Of a stretch of 64,000 bases of DNA, positions 22,099-34,262 are shown piece after piece. The DNA comes from Cinnamomum chago. Its lineage: Eukaryota; Streptophyta; Magnoliopsida; Laurales; Lauraceae. How positions within the stretch are numbered: the first letter of the stretch is position 1; each line of letters opens with the position of its first letter. The position numbers were made by a program, and so were the translations under genes. The stretch lies in NCBI GenBank assembly GCA_038049695.1, contig CP142458.1:58003501-58067500 (forward strand), given 5' to 3'. The notes under the pieces were generated by a model. That model was not told the DNA's origin and searched no databases. It was given only the letters and a program-made list of their open reading frames with translations.

Positions 22099-23257
22099 AC
22101 AAACCATGTCACTTTTCTTAAATATATGTTCAATGAAAAACTAGAAAAAGTTGATTTCCTTTTCTACTTGCAAAGGTGGATCTACGGACCACCACTTGTC
22201 AATTCCAAGTAAAGTAGAAAATCTAGCATACCCGTATAAAAAAATGTTGATGCTCGCATTCGCCACTCGTCGCGAAAGGGTTGGACCCCACGAACTCTCA
22301 CGTTCGCTAACCCCGGTAGCGCCACGCGTGAAAATTGAGTCCATCGGTAGGAGTTATTTGCGAGTGTTAAGTGTTGAGTGGGCTATCATGATGAGCTATA
22401 TTTTAATACGGACAGTGTGATACCGGGTCCAGTCTCTTGATTGCTGAGTGATGAGTGCTTGAGATTGATGACTGATTTGTGGGGCTAGTTATTCCCCAGC
22501 ACTGGTGAGTTTTCTCCACCACGACTGTGTTCAGTATGGGAGGACCGCAGCATAATATCCCTCGGTATCCAGCTTGTGTGAATATGCCATGTTGTGTTTG
22601 TTAGATTAGTTATCTAATTATCCTGTTCCTAACTGCTTATCTTGCTCAATTGCCTAGCATATGTACCTTTGACATTCTTATTGATCATATGTCTGTCTCT
22701 ACTTTTTTTTATGCATACATCATATGTTACGTGTTTACTGTGACTTTCCAAATCTTTGGATCGACCCATTGTTGGTGCTTAGATATTGACCCCGACTACG
22801 AGGACGACGCGCTCATCAAGGTGGCGATAGCTAGAGAGTATGGATGGGGGCCAACTGACCAAGAGGTCGAGCTGGAGGATGGAGTGCCTGAATATGGGGC
22901 TTGAGAGTACACTTTCTTTTGGGTTTTGAGTGACTTTGTTGTGAGCAGGGAGGTAGTATGTTATGTTTAAAAACATGTTATTAATTATACTTTGATATTT
23001 AGGCTGAACTGCTCCCCTGCTACATTTGATATATCTTTTATGATATCATATGCTTCTGCTATCATTATAATCGTTTCATCTTTACTCTTTACGCTTCCGC
23101 AGTTTTGACCATTAATTATAAGCTGGTTAAAAAGTTTTAAATTGGACCTCACGGCAAACCTACGATCTTGGAAGTTCTCGGATTTTCCGAGAAATAGCGC
23201 ACCAACTTCGTGTAGCTTAACGGTTTTCTTGGTATTCAGAATAGGGCGTTACAGTAA

Positions 23258-26200
23258 GATTGGATTGAAAGCTTTTTACTATAATATATAATTAGTATAT
23301 ATAGTAAAGTAGCAGGTGAAATTGTGGGGGAGCGACACGTGGTGCATCCTCAAACTTTTTGCAATGCCTCATTTCAGAATTGCCCTTCTCATCTAATCTC
23401 AACAAATCACTATTCTCTAATTTTTCTACAAAGTAGGATCTTAAGAATCTCCAGAAGCCAACTCTACAATTTTGAATTTTGGATTTCTCTCATAGTTCCC
23501 AGCATGAAACTTCTAATTTAAGCGGGACTCTTCCTCTAATTACCAACTTGAGTAGGAAGCAACCATTACTTTCCAAGTCCATTAACTTTCTAAAGAAAGA
23601 ACAAAAGAGAGGAGTCCTAATGTAATGGCCGACCAAGGTGGCACCCACACATGGGCATGTGGTCAAGTAGACCGCATGGCCCACTAATTCTAGCACAAAA
23701 GGTTTCCCATACTGTCACTGTTTTCAGATCTTTCTGAAATAACAAAGATATGCATCCAATGAATATGTAGCTCTTTTATTATAAGTAGGCTCCATTTGCA
23801 TTTTTAACACATCATCGGCCGTGGAAATGGTTTAACAATTGCCCAAAACTCTTTATGCAGATTTCAAAGTTTTTGTATTTGGATTTGGTGTGTAAATCCA
23901 TTTATAGGTTGCATCCTAAACTAAAGCACAATATATGAATTAATGCATGAAACTTAATTATAGTTTCAATGTGGATTATTTCTTCACTCAAATTTTGTAC
24001 ATTCTTCAAATCATTATCTTACATGGATATTTTGACAAATTTCAACAAATGTCGATGTCCAAGTTAGATAGATATGAAAAGCACTTGAATTTTGAATCTG
24101 AACGCAAAATTAATGATTATCTTTTACTTTTCAAATAATGTTGCACACTATTCAAAGGATGACATAGTATAAACCCACAATTCAAAAAGAATCTCCTCAC
24201 AATTCACATTCCACAAATGCTAAAAAGAAACCCTAAAACTCCTATGCATAGTATATATACAACCCACTAAAAAGATATAGAAAAAAGAAACAGGAAAAAT
24301 GGTTATATCATCACTCTGATAGAGAAGGAGAGGACCGCATAGAGGCATATACATTATAAGGATTATGGACCATTCAAATTCTGCTGCAACCGATTCATTT
24401 CCTCTCAACCAAACGCCGAAAATACAAAACTATAAATTCAACACGACTAAAAAAACACGGAAATGAAACTTTTCAAACAAAATGCCCACTCCATGTGGGT
24501 TTTCTCTTTTTTTTTTCTTTTTTTTTAAAAGAAGAAGAACAAGATGCCCCACATGAGCAAAATACAGGATATGAATATTTCTAATTAGATAATTGGAGCT
24601 TCAGAGAAAAATCATTATAAGAAATTCATAGAGGCTGTCTGCATGATGGATACGAATATAGGAAAATATAGGATATGGTGATCCAAGCAGTTTTTAAAAT
24701 AAACTAAAATGAATTGTTGGTTCTTTGAAAATTAGACAGATATTTTTCTCATTGGAAAAATAGAAGAATAATTTAAAAAAAGATAGATAATAATCATTGC
24801 ATATGGTCTTTAGACTCCACAATTATGAAGAAACAACCATCGTTGCATGATGGATATGAAACTCTGTTATATTTTGTTTAATATGTTATGAAGTTCATAA
24901 TAGGTTGGTGGGTCAGTAATAAAGTTAGTCATTTTGTATAGTTTTTGGGTTAGTTTGGCAAAAATACCGAAAAAAACTGAATTCATCTATTAAATGGATC
25001 ATTTGGAGAAGTTTATTTCTTTTCTTTTTTATTTGTTTATAAGTTGTCATTTTTTTCATCATTTATATTTGTTTAAATTGTCCTAAGATTTTATCATTTT
25101 GCTACCCCTTATTAATTTTCCAAAATGTGTAGTTTCATATGTTTGATGATTAAGATCAAGAATAACAAGTTAAGAATTGCAATTGAGACTTCAGTTGACA
25201 TAAAAAAAAAAAATACAATATACAGTAATTTATATGTTCTGACTCCATTTTTCTTTTTCTTTCTCAATCTTATAAGGTTCATTTAACATCCATGAATGGT
25301 ATATGAAAGTAGAATTCTTAGTTCTTCCATTGTAGAATGAAGCGTCAACATCAGCCTCCTCTCTAACTGTATCTCAGCGTATGTTACATAGCAAAGACAG
25401 CTCTAGCATCGTCGTCCTTGGTACCATAAAGAACACGGTCAGTTTGATCGTGAATATGATTCAATGTTTTGATATGGATGATTGATTTAGATTTATCTAT
25501 AAGATTTTTTTAATAAATTTTCCTCTTTAAAATATGCATGCCTCCCAATTGTATTTGACAATCAATTTGTTTATATTTATGTTTAGATTTACTTTCAACT
25601 AACCTCTCTCTTCGTCCAATATCAATGCCCCATGAATGGGAATAGATAAAGATATATGGGGTTCTCCAAAAGATGATGATTAATTCTGAATTTTATATAT
25701 AATTATTTTAAATGAAGTTTGTTTATGTACTCGGTGTTTACTTTTAACTTAAATTGGGTTTTTCCACTATGAATTAAAGGCTCGCGTTGGACGTCGGGCC
25801 TAAAGCGCTAGTAATAGATAGAGTCAAATGGGTGTCAAATTTATCATGATCCGGAAACTAAGATGAGTACCAAAATTGGGTAAGTGCTACCTCTTTGACG
25901 GATTTTTGAGTATAATGGGTTCGGGGAAAGTGGACCCTACGTGCCATTCCAAGTCTAGGAACAGCTTGGTTGTCCCTGACTGTTCCATCTATATTGCATT
26001 CATATATATGTAGCATGTATAATAAGAAATGTGCATAAAATCTTATATATGATACTTAAATAAATTTTTGGTTCAATATAATTTTTTTGGAAGATAAGAA
26101 AGTATATCAACAAGTTCCTAATAAATTTTGTTTTGGCAGGAAAGAAAATCTTGCGTCCTCCCCTAGTAGAAGAGACTATGATGCCACTCTTACAAGTTTT

Positions 26201-26952
26201 AGTAGTGGCAATGGGTTGAATTGAGGTTGGGTGGGTTACTACGGTTTGGCTGAATTGTTACGCAATAAATATGGGTCTAACATGAAGTTGAATCATTCAT
26301 TACTCAGGGCATTGAAGCAATCTTATCCTAATTTGGTAGTTGAAAAGGACAATCAATCAGGGATGAAAACGGGTTCTTGAAGACACCAATATGTTGAAGA
26401 ATCCTAATTGGAAAACCAAAAGGTATGGGTCTAATTTTAGTACACACATTTAATTCGTCTCCGACTTTGGTTCTGGTTCTATGAATTTTGTCTTCAAGTG
26501 TAGTTATCCTCACCTACATGGCAATCAGTGTGGAAGGACTCTACCACCCATTAGATTGAGGTGCTTATGGTTTCTAATGTTTCAAGAGTCAACTGGATTA
26601 GCAGAGCAGAATTAGAAAATGATTTTACTTATATCTCATGATCAGCATGAAAGGTGCTGTCTCACTGAAAATTCTAGATAAAGGGTCCGCTTACCAAAAG
26701 GGGAAGGTGTTCAGCATCCACAAATCACTAGCAAATGAGGCCCTAACTAACACAATCATATCATGTTTTGTATGTATCATTAACAATAAAATAGAAGGAA
26801 AATGAAAAGTATACTGCAGGTGCAAATGGGATAAAAGAAATATAGCGAGAATTGTTGGGCTAGATCACAACTTTAATTAATAGAGTACTAGCGAAACTAA
26901 AGTATAAGCAAAATGACACGCTTTATTGAGGCTCTTCAAAATTAGGCTCTTA
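23258..26952. other. Intergenic, no gene seen
   Basis: 3.7 kb of AT-rich sequence with T runs near 24510 and A runs near 25200. No open frame here looks like a protein, and I recognise no repeat ends. It may be decayed repeat or ordinary intergenic DNA. Confidence 0.5.
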
Positions 26953-26957
26953 AGTCT

Positions 26958-27796
26958 TGTGAGTGCCTAAAAGTTAAGGACCCAGATTAGGTTGATGTAA
27001 GACTTGTGATTTGCTATTTAAGCTTCTTTGGGGAAGATAGACAGCCTCAAGACCTGAAAAGAAAGGAAAAGTAGAGATCAGAGACCCTGACTGTCGTCAG
27101 CCGAAGGCTCTCCGATGCCTGAGTTAGTGCTGTCACTGAACCAAGGATGGAGATGAGAGGCAAGTATGCTCTTATGCAAGGCTTTCTGTAACGCGCTATG
27201 CGGTGTATGGTATGGCATAATGATGCTGTGTTTTGGCATACTGATGCTATGTTTTTGCATACCTCTGAAGGGATTTTTACCCTTGTTTATGTAGAGGCTT
27301 TACCTGGCGCTCCCTTAGGAGGGGTAGGTGGAGAAACTGTCAGGTTGAATCGAGAGATGATCCCTGACATTAACGCGGATGTGATTGATCAAGGTGACAC
27401 CTGACCACCATCCGGTGCCTGTCTTGTCTATCAACACGTTCTACAACGTAGCCGTAACTTCATGAAAGTACAATGATGACCTAGTGCCCATCCATGTGGA
27501 CGAACCGAGCTGAGGATGGTATTGAGGCCAGGTTTGGATGCATCCTGCCACTATTGTCGATGTGCCTTATACCGAGACCGAGATGAGTCTAGTTGGTACT
27601 CGTACCGAGACTGGCTCAAGCTTGGTACAAACTGGCACTGTTTGCCGAGCTGAAATGAGACGTCTACCTGGTACCGTTATCGAGCTAGATGGATCTTGGC
27701 GCTGTGGCCGGACTTGGATACCGAGATCGAGATGCACCGAGCTGGTACCGCTATCGAGGCCAATGTAATCTTACTCTTAAGAAAACACCCCACACA
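26958..27796 (+). mobile_element. Solo LTR, 839 bp
   Basis: It starts TGTGAGTGCCTAAAAG and ends CCCCACACA, with the duplication AGTCT on both sides (26953-26957 and 27797-27801). A second copy of the same LTR lies at 62130-62957, where it is followed by an element interior. No interior follows here, so this is a solo LTR. TATGTAGAGG near 27290 (TATATGTAGAGG in the other copy) may be its TATA region. The L1 sequence begins right after the duplication, so the LTR landed in or at the 5' edge of the L1. Confidence 0.87.
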
Positions 27797-28279
27797 AGTC
27801 TAACTTGGATTCCTTTAGTAATGGATCCTCTCCCTTTGGCCTATCCCCTTCCTTCTCAAACACAGAAAATTCTCTGTGGTGCCTTTGCAACCAAAGCTCT
27901 AACTTTTCCTTTACCCATCTAGACCAATCTTCCCAACACATTTCCATCTCAGTCTCATCTTCCCCCTCCTCTCCCCCTAGTATTATCACAGGAGTCTATG
28001 GCTCTACTCATTATAGACAAAGGAGGAGCCTCTGGGATTACCTAGTGAACAGTCCCTTCCCCTCCATGCCTTGGTGTGTGATAGGCGATTTCAATGCCAT
28101 TCTTCTAGCCATAGAGAAACTAAGCCTTAGTCCTCCTTCTTCCCTCTCGATAAAGGAATTCAGTGAGATAGCCTTAGCTACTGGCTTGAGAGATCTAGGG
28201 TTCAAAGGTAACAGCTTCGCCTGGGAAAATAACAGGCAAGGCCAGACTTTCGTGGCAGCTAGGCTCGATAGAGCATTTT

Positions 28280-30930
28280 TGTCACATCTCGGTCCCGAAA
28301 TCACCCTGGCCTAGGGTAATCCCCGAGGTGTGGCATACGTACTCCCGAATGTTATACCTGTCTCGAGCCAAATACAACACACGAAGGAGAGAAAAAAAAT
28401 GACTATTCCACATGTGAGTCTCGCTCACTAACACAAATGAGTGACATTTAAATATATCAGAAGTCGTAATTCATTTACAAAAGGTATCATTTCCCATTCA
28501 GTTCAATTAAACATTTAAGTTTGATACAAAAGAATTATACAAGTATAAACATTAGGTTACAAAAGAGGGATTAATGAAATAACTCTATACATCCACTAGC
28601 AAAAGTATATTCAAAGAATTGCGTGTGACCACACAAAAAGGGATAGTCACACGAACTATGATATCTTCAAAATGTAGCACGCACTCCGAGGGAGTAGAAT
28701 CTAAGCTGACCCTTGTTCTGGCCACTCCTTTAAACCTGGAGGTACCTCTTGGGTAACCTCCTCTCCCTCTGGAACCTCTTCAAGACCGGGAGCTGCATCT
28801 GCGTCTGTGACACCAAATGTAGTATCTCAATACAACGATTTAGCAAGTATAAGCAAAATAAGAGATCCCATAATGTTGCAAATTGAATTTAAGACATGAA
28901 TCAGTAGATATCAATGATAAGTATCAACTACGCAAATTGTGCAAAAATCGAATAATTATGCTGGTGAATCAATTAATAAGAAAACATACAAATTTGGCTA
29001 CTACTTTAAGCTCATCCTCTGAAAGAGAACAAATCTAGTTGGGATGTCACCAGTTGCCCGGCCAAAAGCTAACTAGCTACCCGGTTCTGGAGTTCCGGTA
29101 CTCTAGACGACTTACTACAGTAGTCTCTAATAAATTAAACCAAGTTCAAATCCCATTGAGTATCACAAAGTCGAAGCTAGGTAGTGTCGACTCAATCGAA
29201 TCAAAATAATCGAAATAATAAGTGGATTCAGGTGAGTTTGTATTTCAAACTGTCTATGATAAAAATCAATGCAATTCATATATCACAGTATACTTATTCA
29301 ATTCACATTTCCAATAAATACTGAATCGATATACAATACTTGAAGAATTACGTAAGAAATGGAGTAATTAGACCTCAAAGGATATTGATGATACAATAAA
29401 CCTATTAATTATGATTGATATACAAAATGAAAGTGTAATTCAATATGAAATGCAATAATTTAAGGAATCAAGAAATTTACTAGCCAATCTAGTCTAATCC
29501 TCTATTGTTTCCTCACCATCCAATTCGACATACATTTAAGGAACTTTTACTTAGTGTCACATTTTAATAAAAGGTTCATTAAATTAATGTCCATGGCATA
29601 GTGATAAAGTCCTGACTTTTAGGGATACTCAAGTTCCTAGGGTTTCAATTAGGTAACTAAGAGGTTAGGGTATCAATTTATGGCTCTAAGAGGGCTTTTG
29701 AAATAAATAAAACAATTTAGAAATTCTGGGAGGACGGTCAACTGGCGGTTAGCCGCCTGTACCGCCTGGTGACCGCGGTTTCCTGACAGAAATGTCAGTT
29801 ATTGGAAATGCAACCGTGGAGTTCGGCTAGCCGCCAGGGGTCATACGACTAACCGCCAGGTGACCGCTTGGCCTGCGGCACTGTTTCTGAATTGTGCATT
29901 TTGCCAAATCTGAAGCTCTCTCTCCTCCCTCCATTTCCACACTTCTTCTCACATTAAACCTAGAAAAAATGGAGCCTCATTGCTTCCATTTCCAACATAT
30001 AATCATTCCAAACATTTAAATACATAAAGAGAGCCCAATTTACATTTGTTAAACACTAAGAGAAATGGAGTAAAAGTTTCATTGAATCAATGGAAGTAAC
30101 AAGATGTAAACCCATATTATGCTTATACTTGCCTCAATGTAGCTTTCCAAAACCTCTTCTACACACTTTGGGTTAAAGAACCCTAAACCCCCAAATATTC
30201 AAACCCTAGACACAAATACCCATCAAAATACCAATCAATGTCTAGACATGCTTATAAGAGGGTCTTTTGACTCTAATGCAACTAAAAAATCCAAACAAAA
30301 AGAGTTTGAAGCCTACCTCTTGTAATGATTCCGAATTTGAAGGAAATGGAAATGGAAGAAGAGAGGGAGATGAAGAAGATGAAGAAGAAGACCTCCACAC
30401 TTGCCTTCAATTGTTCAAATACTAAAGTGCTTGGAGAAAGGAAGAGAAATTGAAAGGACAAAGGAAGGAAGGGGTTCTCTCGCTCTCTCCACAGTCAACA
30501 AGCACCAACCGAATGGAGTGAAATGGGGTTGCATTGTTTTAAAGTGATAAGGATGTGAATTTTGCACAATAGTCCACTACATTTGTGTATTTCCATTTTA
30601 AGTCAAACGATGGCCCACTTCTTCAACGAGTGATCAAAGGAAGTAAAACTGAATACGAAAATCAACGTGCTCAATGAGATACACTCGATGACACCAAGAT
30701 GACTTGAAAATGACGCAAAATGTGAAAATTTATAATTAAGAAAAAGTCCTTGACTCTACCCAAGTGAGTCAACTCTACACCACTCACCTATCCAATTTCA
30801 ATACTCACTTGACTCAGTCTAAAAAAACTAATGGTTACTAATTTCGATGATTAACAACTAAGCATAATTAATTAAGTTAAATCCTCATTAATTAATACTA
30901 ATGAAGATTAATTTGGGTTGGGGTGTAACA
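28280..30930 (-). mobile_element. Gypsy solo LTR (Del/Tekay-like), 2651 bp, inside the L1
   Basis: On the plus strand it runs from TGTCACATCTCGG to GGGGTGTAACA, flanked by ATTTT at 28275-28279 and 30931-30935. On the minus strand it starts TGTTACACCCCAACCC. It has no primer site or interior, so it is a solo LTR. It resembles the LTR at 14701 in plan: a palindrome cluster about 1.05 kb from its start and a short acidic open stretch near its end (around 28800-28700, minus strand). The L1 reading resumes on its far side, so this insertion is younger than the L1. Confidence 0.87.
29735..29880. repeat. Cluster of GGTTAGCCGCC-type palindromes inside the minus-strand solo LTR
   Basis: GGCGGTTAGCCGCC, GGTGACCGC, CGGCTAGCCGCC and ACTAACCGCCAGGTGACCGC follow each other over about 150 bases. 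The cluster lies 1050-1195 bases from the LTR start. Its core differs from the GTCGAC cluster in the LTR at 14701, but its placement matches. Confidence 0.7.
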
Positions 30931-33900
30931 ATTTTCCAATTCCAATTGGCTAGGCACATATGTGGATCCTGAGGTTAACCATCTTCCCCGAATTTCCTCA
31001 GAGCCCTATTATCCTTAGCCACAGGCAATGGCTTTCCTTCAAAAATAGGCCATTCAGATTTGAGGAAAAGTGGCTTTCTCACAACTCTTACTCTAAGATT
31101 GTGGATGAAAGTTGGGTCTCTCCCTACAGTGGTTCTCCCTAGTTTATCTTGGCATCCAAACTTAAGACTCTTAAGCTCAGCCTTAAGTCATGGAGAAAAG
31201 AAGTTTATGGTCACTTTAAGAACCACATAGCAGAGGCTAAATCCCAAGTTTTGGCTAAGGAAATGGCCTTCAAAGCCTAGCCTAATGATCCTTGTCTCAA
31301 GGACCTAAACCAAGCCAAAGCCTCCCTTCATAATTGGCTTCTTGTGGAGTATACTCATTGGAAGTAGGGGGCGAAGGTCAAGTGGCTCCATGGAGGGGAT
31401 AGAAACACTAAATTCTTCCACCTTTCAGCCAAGGCTAAAGAAATTCGCGACCACATTGACAAGATCACGGTTGATGGGACTCTTTTTGAAGATGATAGCC
31501 AGATTACAGCCAAGGTAGCCTCTTTCTCTAATCTTTTTCAAGCAGAGTCGGTCATTCCTGAGGAAAATCTTTCCCTCTCGAATGGTCCTTCAATCTCAGA
31601 GGAGCAAAATCAGTTCCTTGTGGCAGTTCCTGACCCGGAGGAAATTAGAAAGGCCGTCTTCCACCTTAAGAGAAGCAGCTCTCCAGGGCCGAACGGTTTC
31701 TCTGGAGCCTTCTTCACGAGTTGTTGGCACATTGTGAGCAAAGAAGTGACAGATGTTGTTATTCATCTCTTCTCTTCGGGATGCCTGTTGAGAGAAACAA
31801 ATGCCTTCTTTCTCTCTCTTATCCCCAAGAAGTCTTCGCCAAAAACCTTCTCTGATTTTAGGCCTATTAGCCTCTTGAACTTTACTTATAAAATCTCCTC
31901 CAAGATCCTAGCTTCAAAGCTCTCTATCATTCTTCCCAATCTCATCTCCCACAGAAAAATGCCTTTGTTAAATGTAGAACTATTCATCATAATGTGGCCT
32001 TAGCTCATGAGCTTATCCAAAAGCTAAATGCAAAGATAAATGGAGGATCTATTTGCCTAGAGCTGGACATTTCCAAGGCTTTTGACAAGCTCTAGTGGAA
32101 TTTTCTCTTCAGAGTTCTTAAGTTTTTCAACTTCTCTTCTGCTTAGATCAATCTGATAAGGGAAATGATTTGTACTAGTAAAGGCTCGGTTCTAATCAAC
32201 GACAGTCCCACAAGGTTCTTCTCTTCTTGCGGTCTGCGCCAAGGGGACCCCTTGATGCCTTACTTGTTCATCCTTGCAAATGAGATCCTAAGTCTTCAAA
32301 TAGAACAACTCAAGTCTTCAGGTAAGATTGTGCCTATATCTCCCGTTCCTCCTACTCCCTGTCACCTGCTCTACGCTAATGTCATCCTGTTGTTCCTAAA
32401 AGCTTATAAGCCGGGGTTACGTCACTTACAAGAGCTGCTCTTCAAATATCAAGCCTCTTCTGGTCAGTGCTTCAACCTCTTGAAGAGCAACCTCTATATA
32501 AGGAATTGCTCTGCTAGAAGAGCCCAAATGATTTCAAACTCCTCCCTATCACCGAGGCTTCTCTTCTTTCTATTTATCTAGGAGTCCCTATCTTCACTGG
32601 TACCTCAAGACACTATCACTTTAATCATCTTTTGGACTCAATCAGAGCCAGGCTAGATGGTTGGAAGGCCAAATGCCTTTCATTTGCTGAGAGGCTGGTT
32701 TTGGTCAAGCATGTGCTCTCCTCTATCCCTCTTCACATCTCCCTAGTTATCCCCATCCCAAGAAAAACATGTCTGCAGATTGAAATACTCATGCGTAACT
32801 TTCTGTAGTCCTCTAGCTCTGAAAAACAAAAGAGTAATATGGTGAACTAGGAAAAGGTTTGTGTGCCTAAAGCTGAGGGAGGCCTTGGTTTGTGAAGGGT
32901 GAAGGAGTTCAACAATGCTTTCTTGCTGAAGCTTGGCTGGTCTGTTGCAACTTCTGACTCTCTGTGGGCTTCTTCTTGGTTTCATGGTAGGTACTTTAGG
33001 CATTCTCCTATTTGGTTTTCTGGAACCACCAAGGCTGGGTCCTGCATCTAGAAAATGATCAGATCCTTGGCAAATTTACATAGCTTGGTAGCCGTTGGGT
33101 GCTGGGGAATGGCCACTCTATCCCATAGCTCAAAGATTCCCCCTCCTTCATTTTTCTGGTAATGATCGGGTGGTGGGCCTCATTCAGGGCAATTCTTGGT
33201 TCATCCCAGCTAGGATTCTGGCAGGGGTTCAAAGCTACCTCCTTCAACAGACAAACCTCATTCCCCTCTCTAGTTCTTCTGCTCCAAATAAACTTTCCTG
33301 GATAGGAGCTGCTTCAGGGGATATTACTCTTAAACTAGGCTAGGACACTTTGAGGTCTAGAGGAGCAGCTGTTGAATGGGTAGGGTTAGTGTGGAACAAA
33401 TTCATTAACCTCAGGCTATCCTACTTTAGCTAACGTCTTCTTCTTAGGAAAAAGCCTACATTTATACTCTTAGGCTATGCAAAAAGGGATTTCTATGGCT
33501 TCCATATGTTACTCTTGCCACAGTAATAATGAGATAGATCCCCACCTCTTCTTCTCCTGCTCTCTTTCTCAACATCTCTGGCAATGGCTTCTTAGCCTAG
33601 ATGGCTCGCCCCCAGCTCCCCCTCTCTCTGCATCTTCTGTCTGGGCTGCTCTAATCAAGGGCATAGATGGTCTTGGAAGAAAATCTGCAGCTACAATCTT
33701 CTTCCAAATCATCTACATTCTCTGGTTCTTACGCAATGAAGCCAAGCACCGAAGCATTAGGCCTTCCCTAAAGAAGGCGCAATTAGTTTTCTACGATTGT
33801 TGCAGTGGTATATATGTTCTGCTCTTCTTCAGGTAAGACAGCCCCTTCTCATCCAATTCTGAGGTCCCTGGAGTGGGGAGACTAGTTTGCCCCTTCCCTC

Positions 33901-34262
33901 TTCCTCCCCCTTCTCTACCGGTTGGCTCTCTGGAGCTTTGCTTTTGGTAGTTTGGAATGGGCCAGTGGAGGAAGGGCCTGCAGTAGTTGTAGATGTTTAT
34001 CTGTTTCTAGCAGCCGGGGTCTTCCTTTTGGTAGTTGGTCTTTCACTTTGCCCCTTTGCCCGGGTTTGTTTCAATTGAGTGGAGATGTTTTTCTTGTATT
34101 GTATCCTGATGGGTTTGCTAGGTCTGGTTCTTAGTTGCTGGGTTTTGGGTTGCTCCCTTCTTTAGGGGAATCCAGCTTCCTTTTTTTGTTTCCTTTCCTA
34201 TGGTGTATTCTTCCTTGTCCTTTTTTCAAGGGGCTTCAACCCTTTCACTTAATACAATTTTT

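Larger units (their letters stand above)
17082..22345 (+). mobile_element. LTR-type insertion nested in the gypsy solo LTR, split by a CACTA element
   Basis: It begins TGTTGACCCCAG at 17082 and ends near 22343-22345. It is bordered by the same six bases, GGTAGG, at 17076-17081 and 22346-22351. Without the CACTA it is about 2.6 kb. It carries no recognisable coding region. A degenerate unit of the type TCAAATTTCAGGTCATT..CGACATCGTTTG recurs about five times across the CACTA junctions (near 17241, 17378, 20203, 20308 and 20473), which shows that the two flanks belong together. The TG start and TSD-like flank suggest a solo LTR or a non-coding LTR element; the right end is not a clean CA. Fossil. 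Confidence 0.55.
14701..23252 (+). mobile_element. Gypsy solo LTR (Del/Tekay-like), about 3.3 kb, split by a nested insertion
   Basis: It starts TGTGAGGCCC and ends GGGCGTTACA, and is flanked by the identical five bases GTAAG at 14696-14700 and 23253-23257. With the nested material (17082-22351) removed, the LTR is about 3.3 kb. A TATA box, TATATATAAG, lies near 15062, followed by a leader-like stretch with repeated AACCCTA. No primer site follows the right end, so this is a solo LTR left by LTR-LTR recombination. Near the right end, 22785-22904, there is a short acidic open stretch. Fossil; the exact age cannot be read because no partner LTR remains. Confidence 0.8.
27802..34262 (+). mobile_element. 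L1 LINE, split by a solo LTR
   Basis: The L1 parts lie at 27802-28279 and 30936-34262. The first has apurinic-type endonuclease sequence (GVYGSTHYRQRRSLWDYL, then PWCVIGDFNAIL, then FAWENN and ARLDRAF). After the inserted LTR come RPFRFEEKWL, then reverse transcriptase (SSSPGPNGFSGAFF near 31680, LIPKKSSPKTFSDFRPISLLN near 31820, GLRQGDP near 32235). The catalytic YADD is changed to YANV at 32372-32383. The zf-RVT finger (CYSCHSNNEIDPHLFFSC) is near 33505. Frames are broken by several stops. The 5' part of the endonuclease and ORF1 are missing, and the 3' end stops at TTAATACAATTTTTT without a clear A tail. Confidence 0.88.

Noticed and set aside
29735-29880. CRISPR-like or other spaced-repeat array
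   Set aside because: The spacing is irregular, the repeats are degenerate palindromes, and the sequence is plant LTR DNA.
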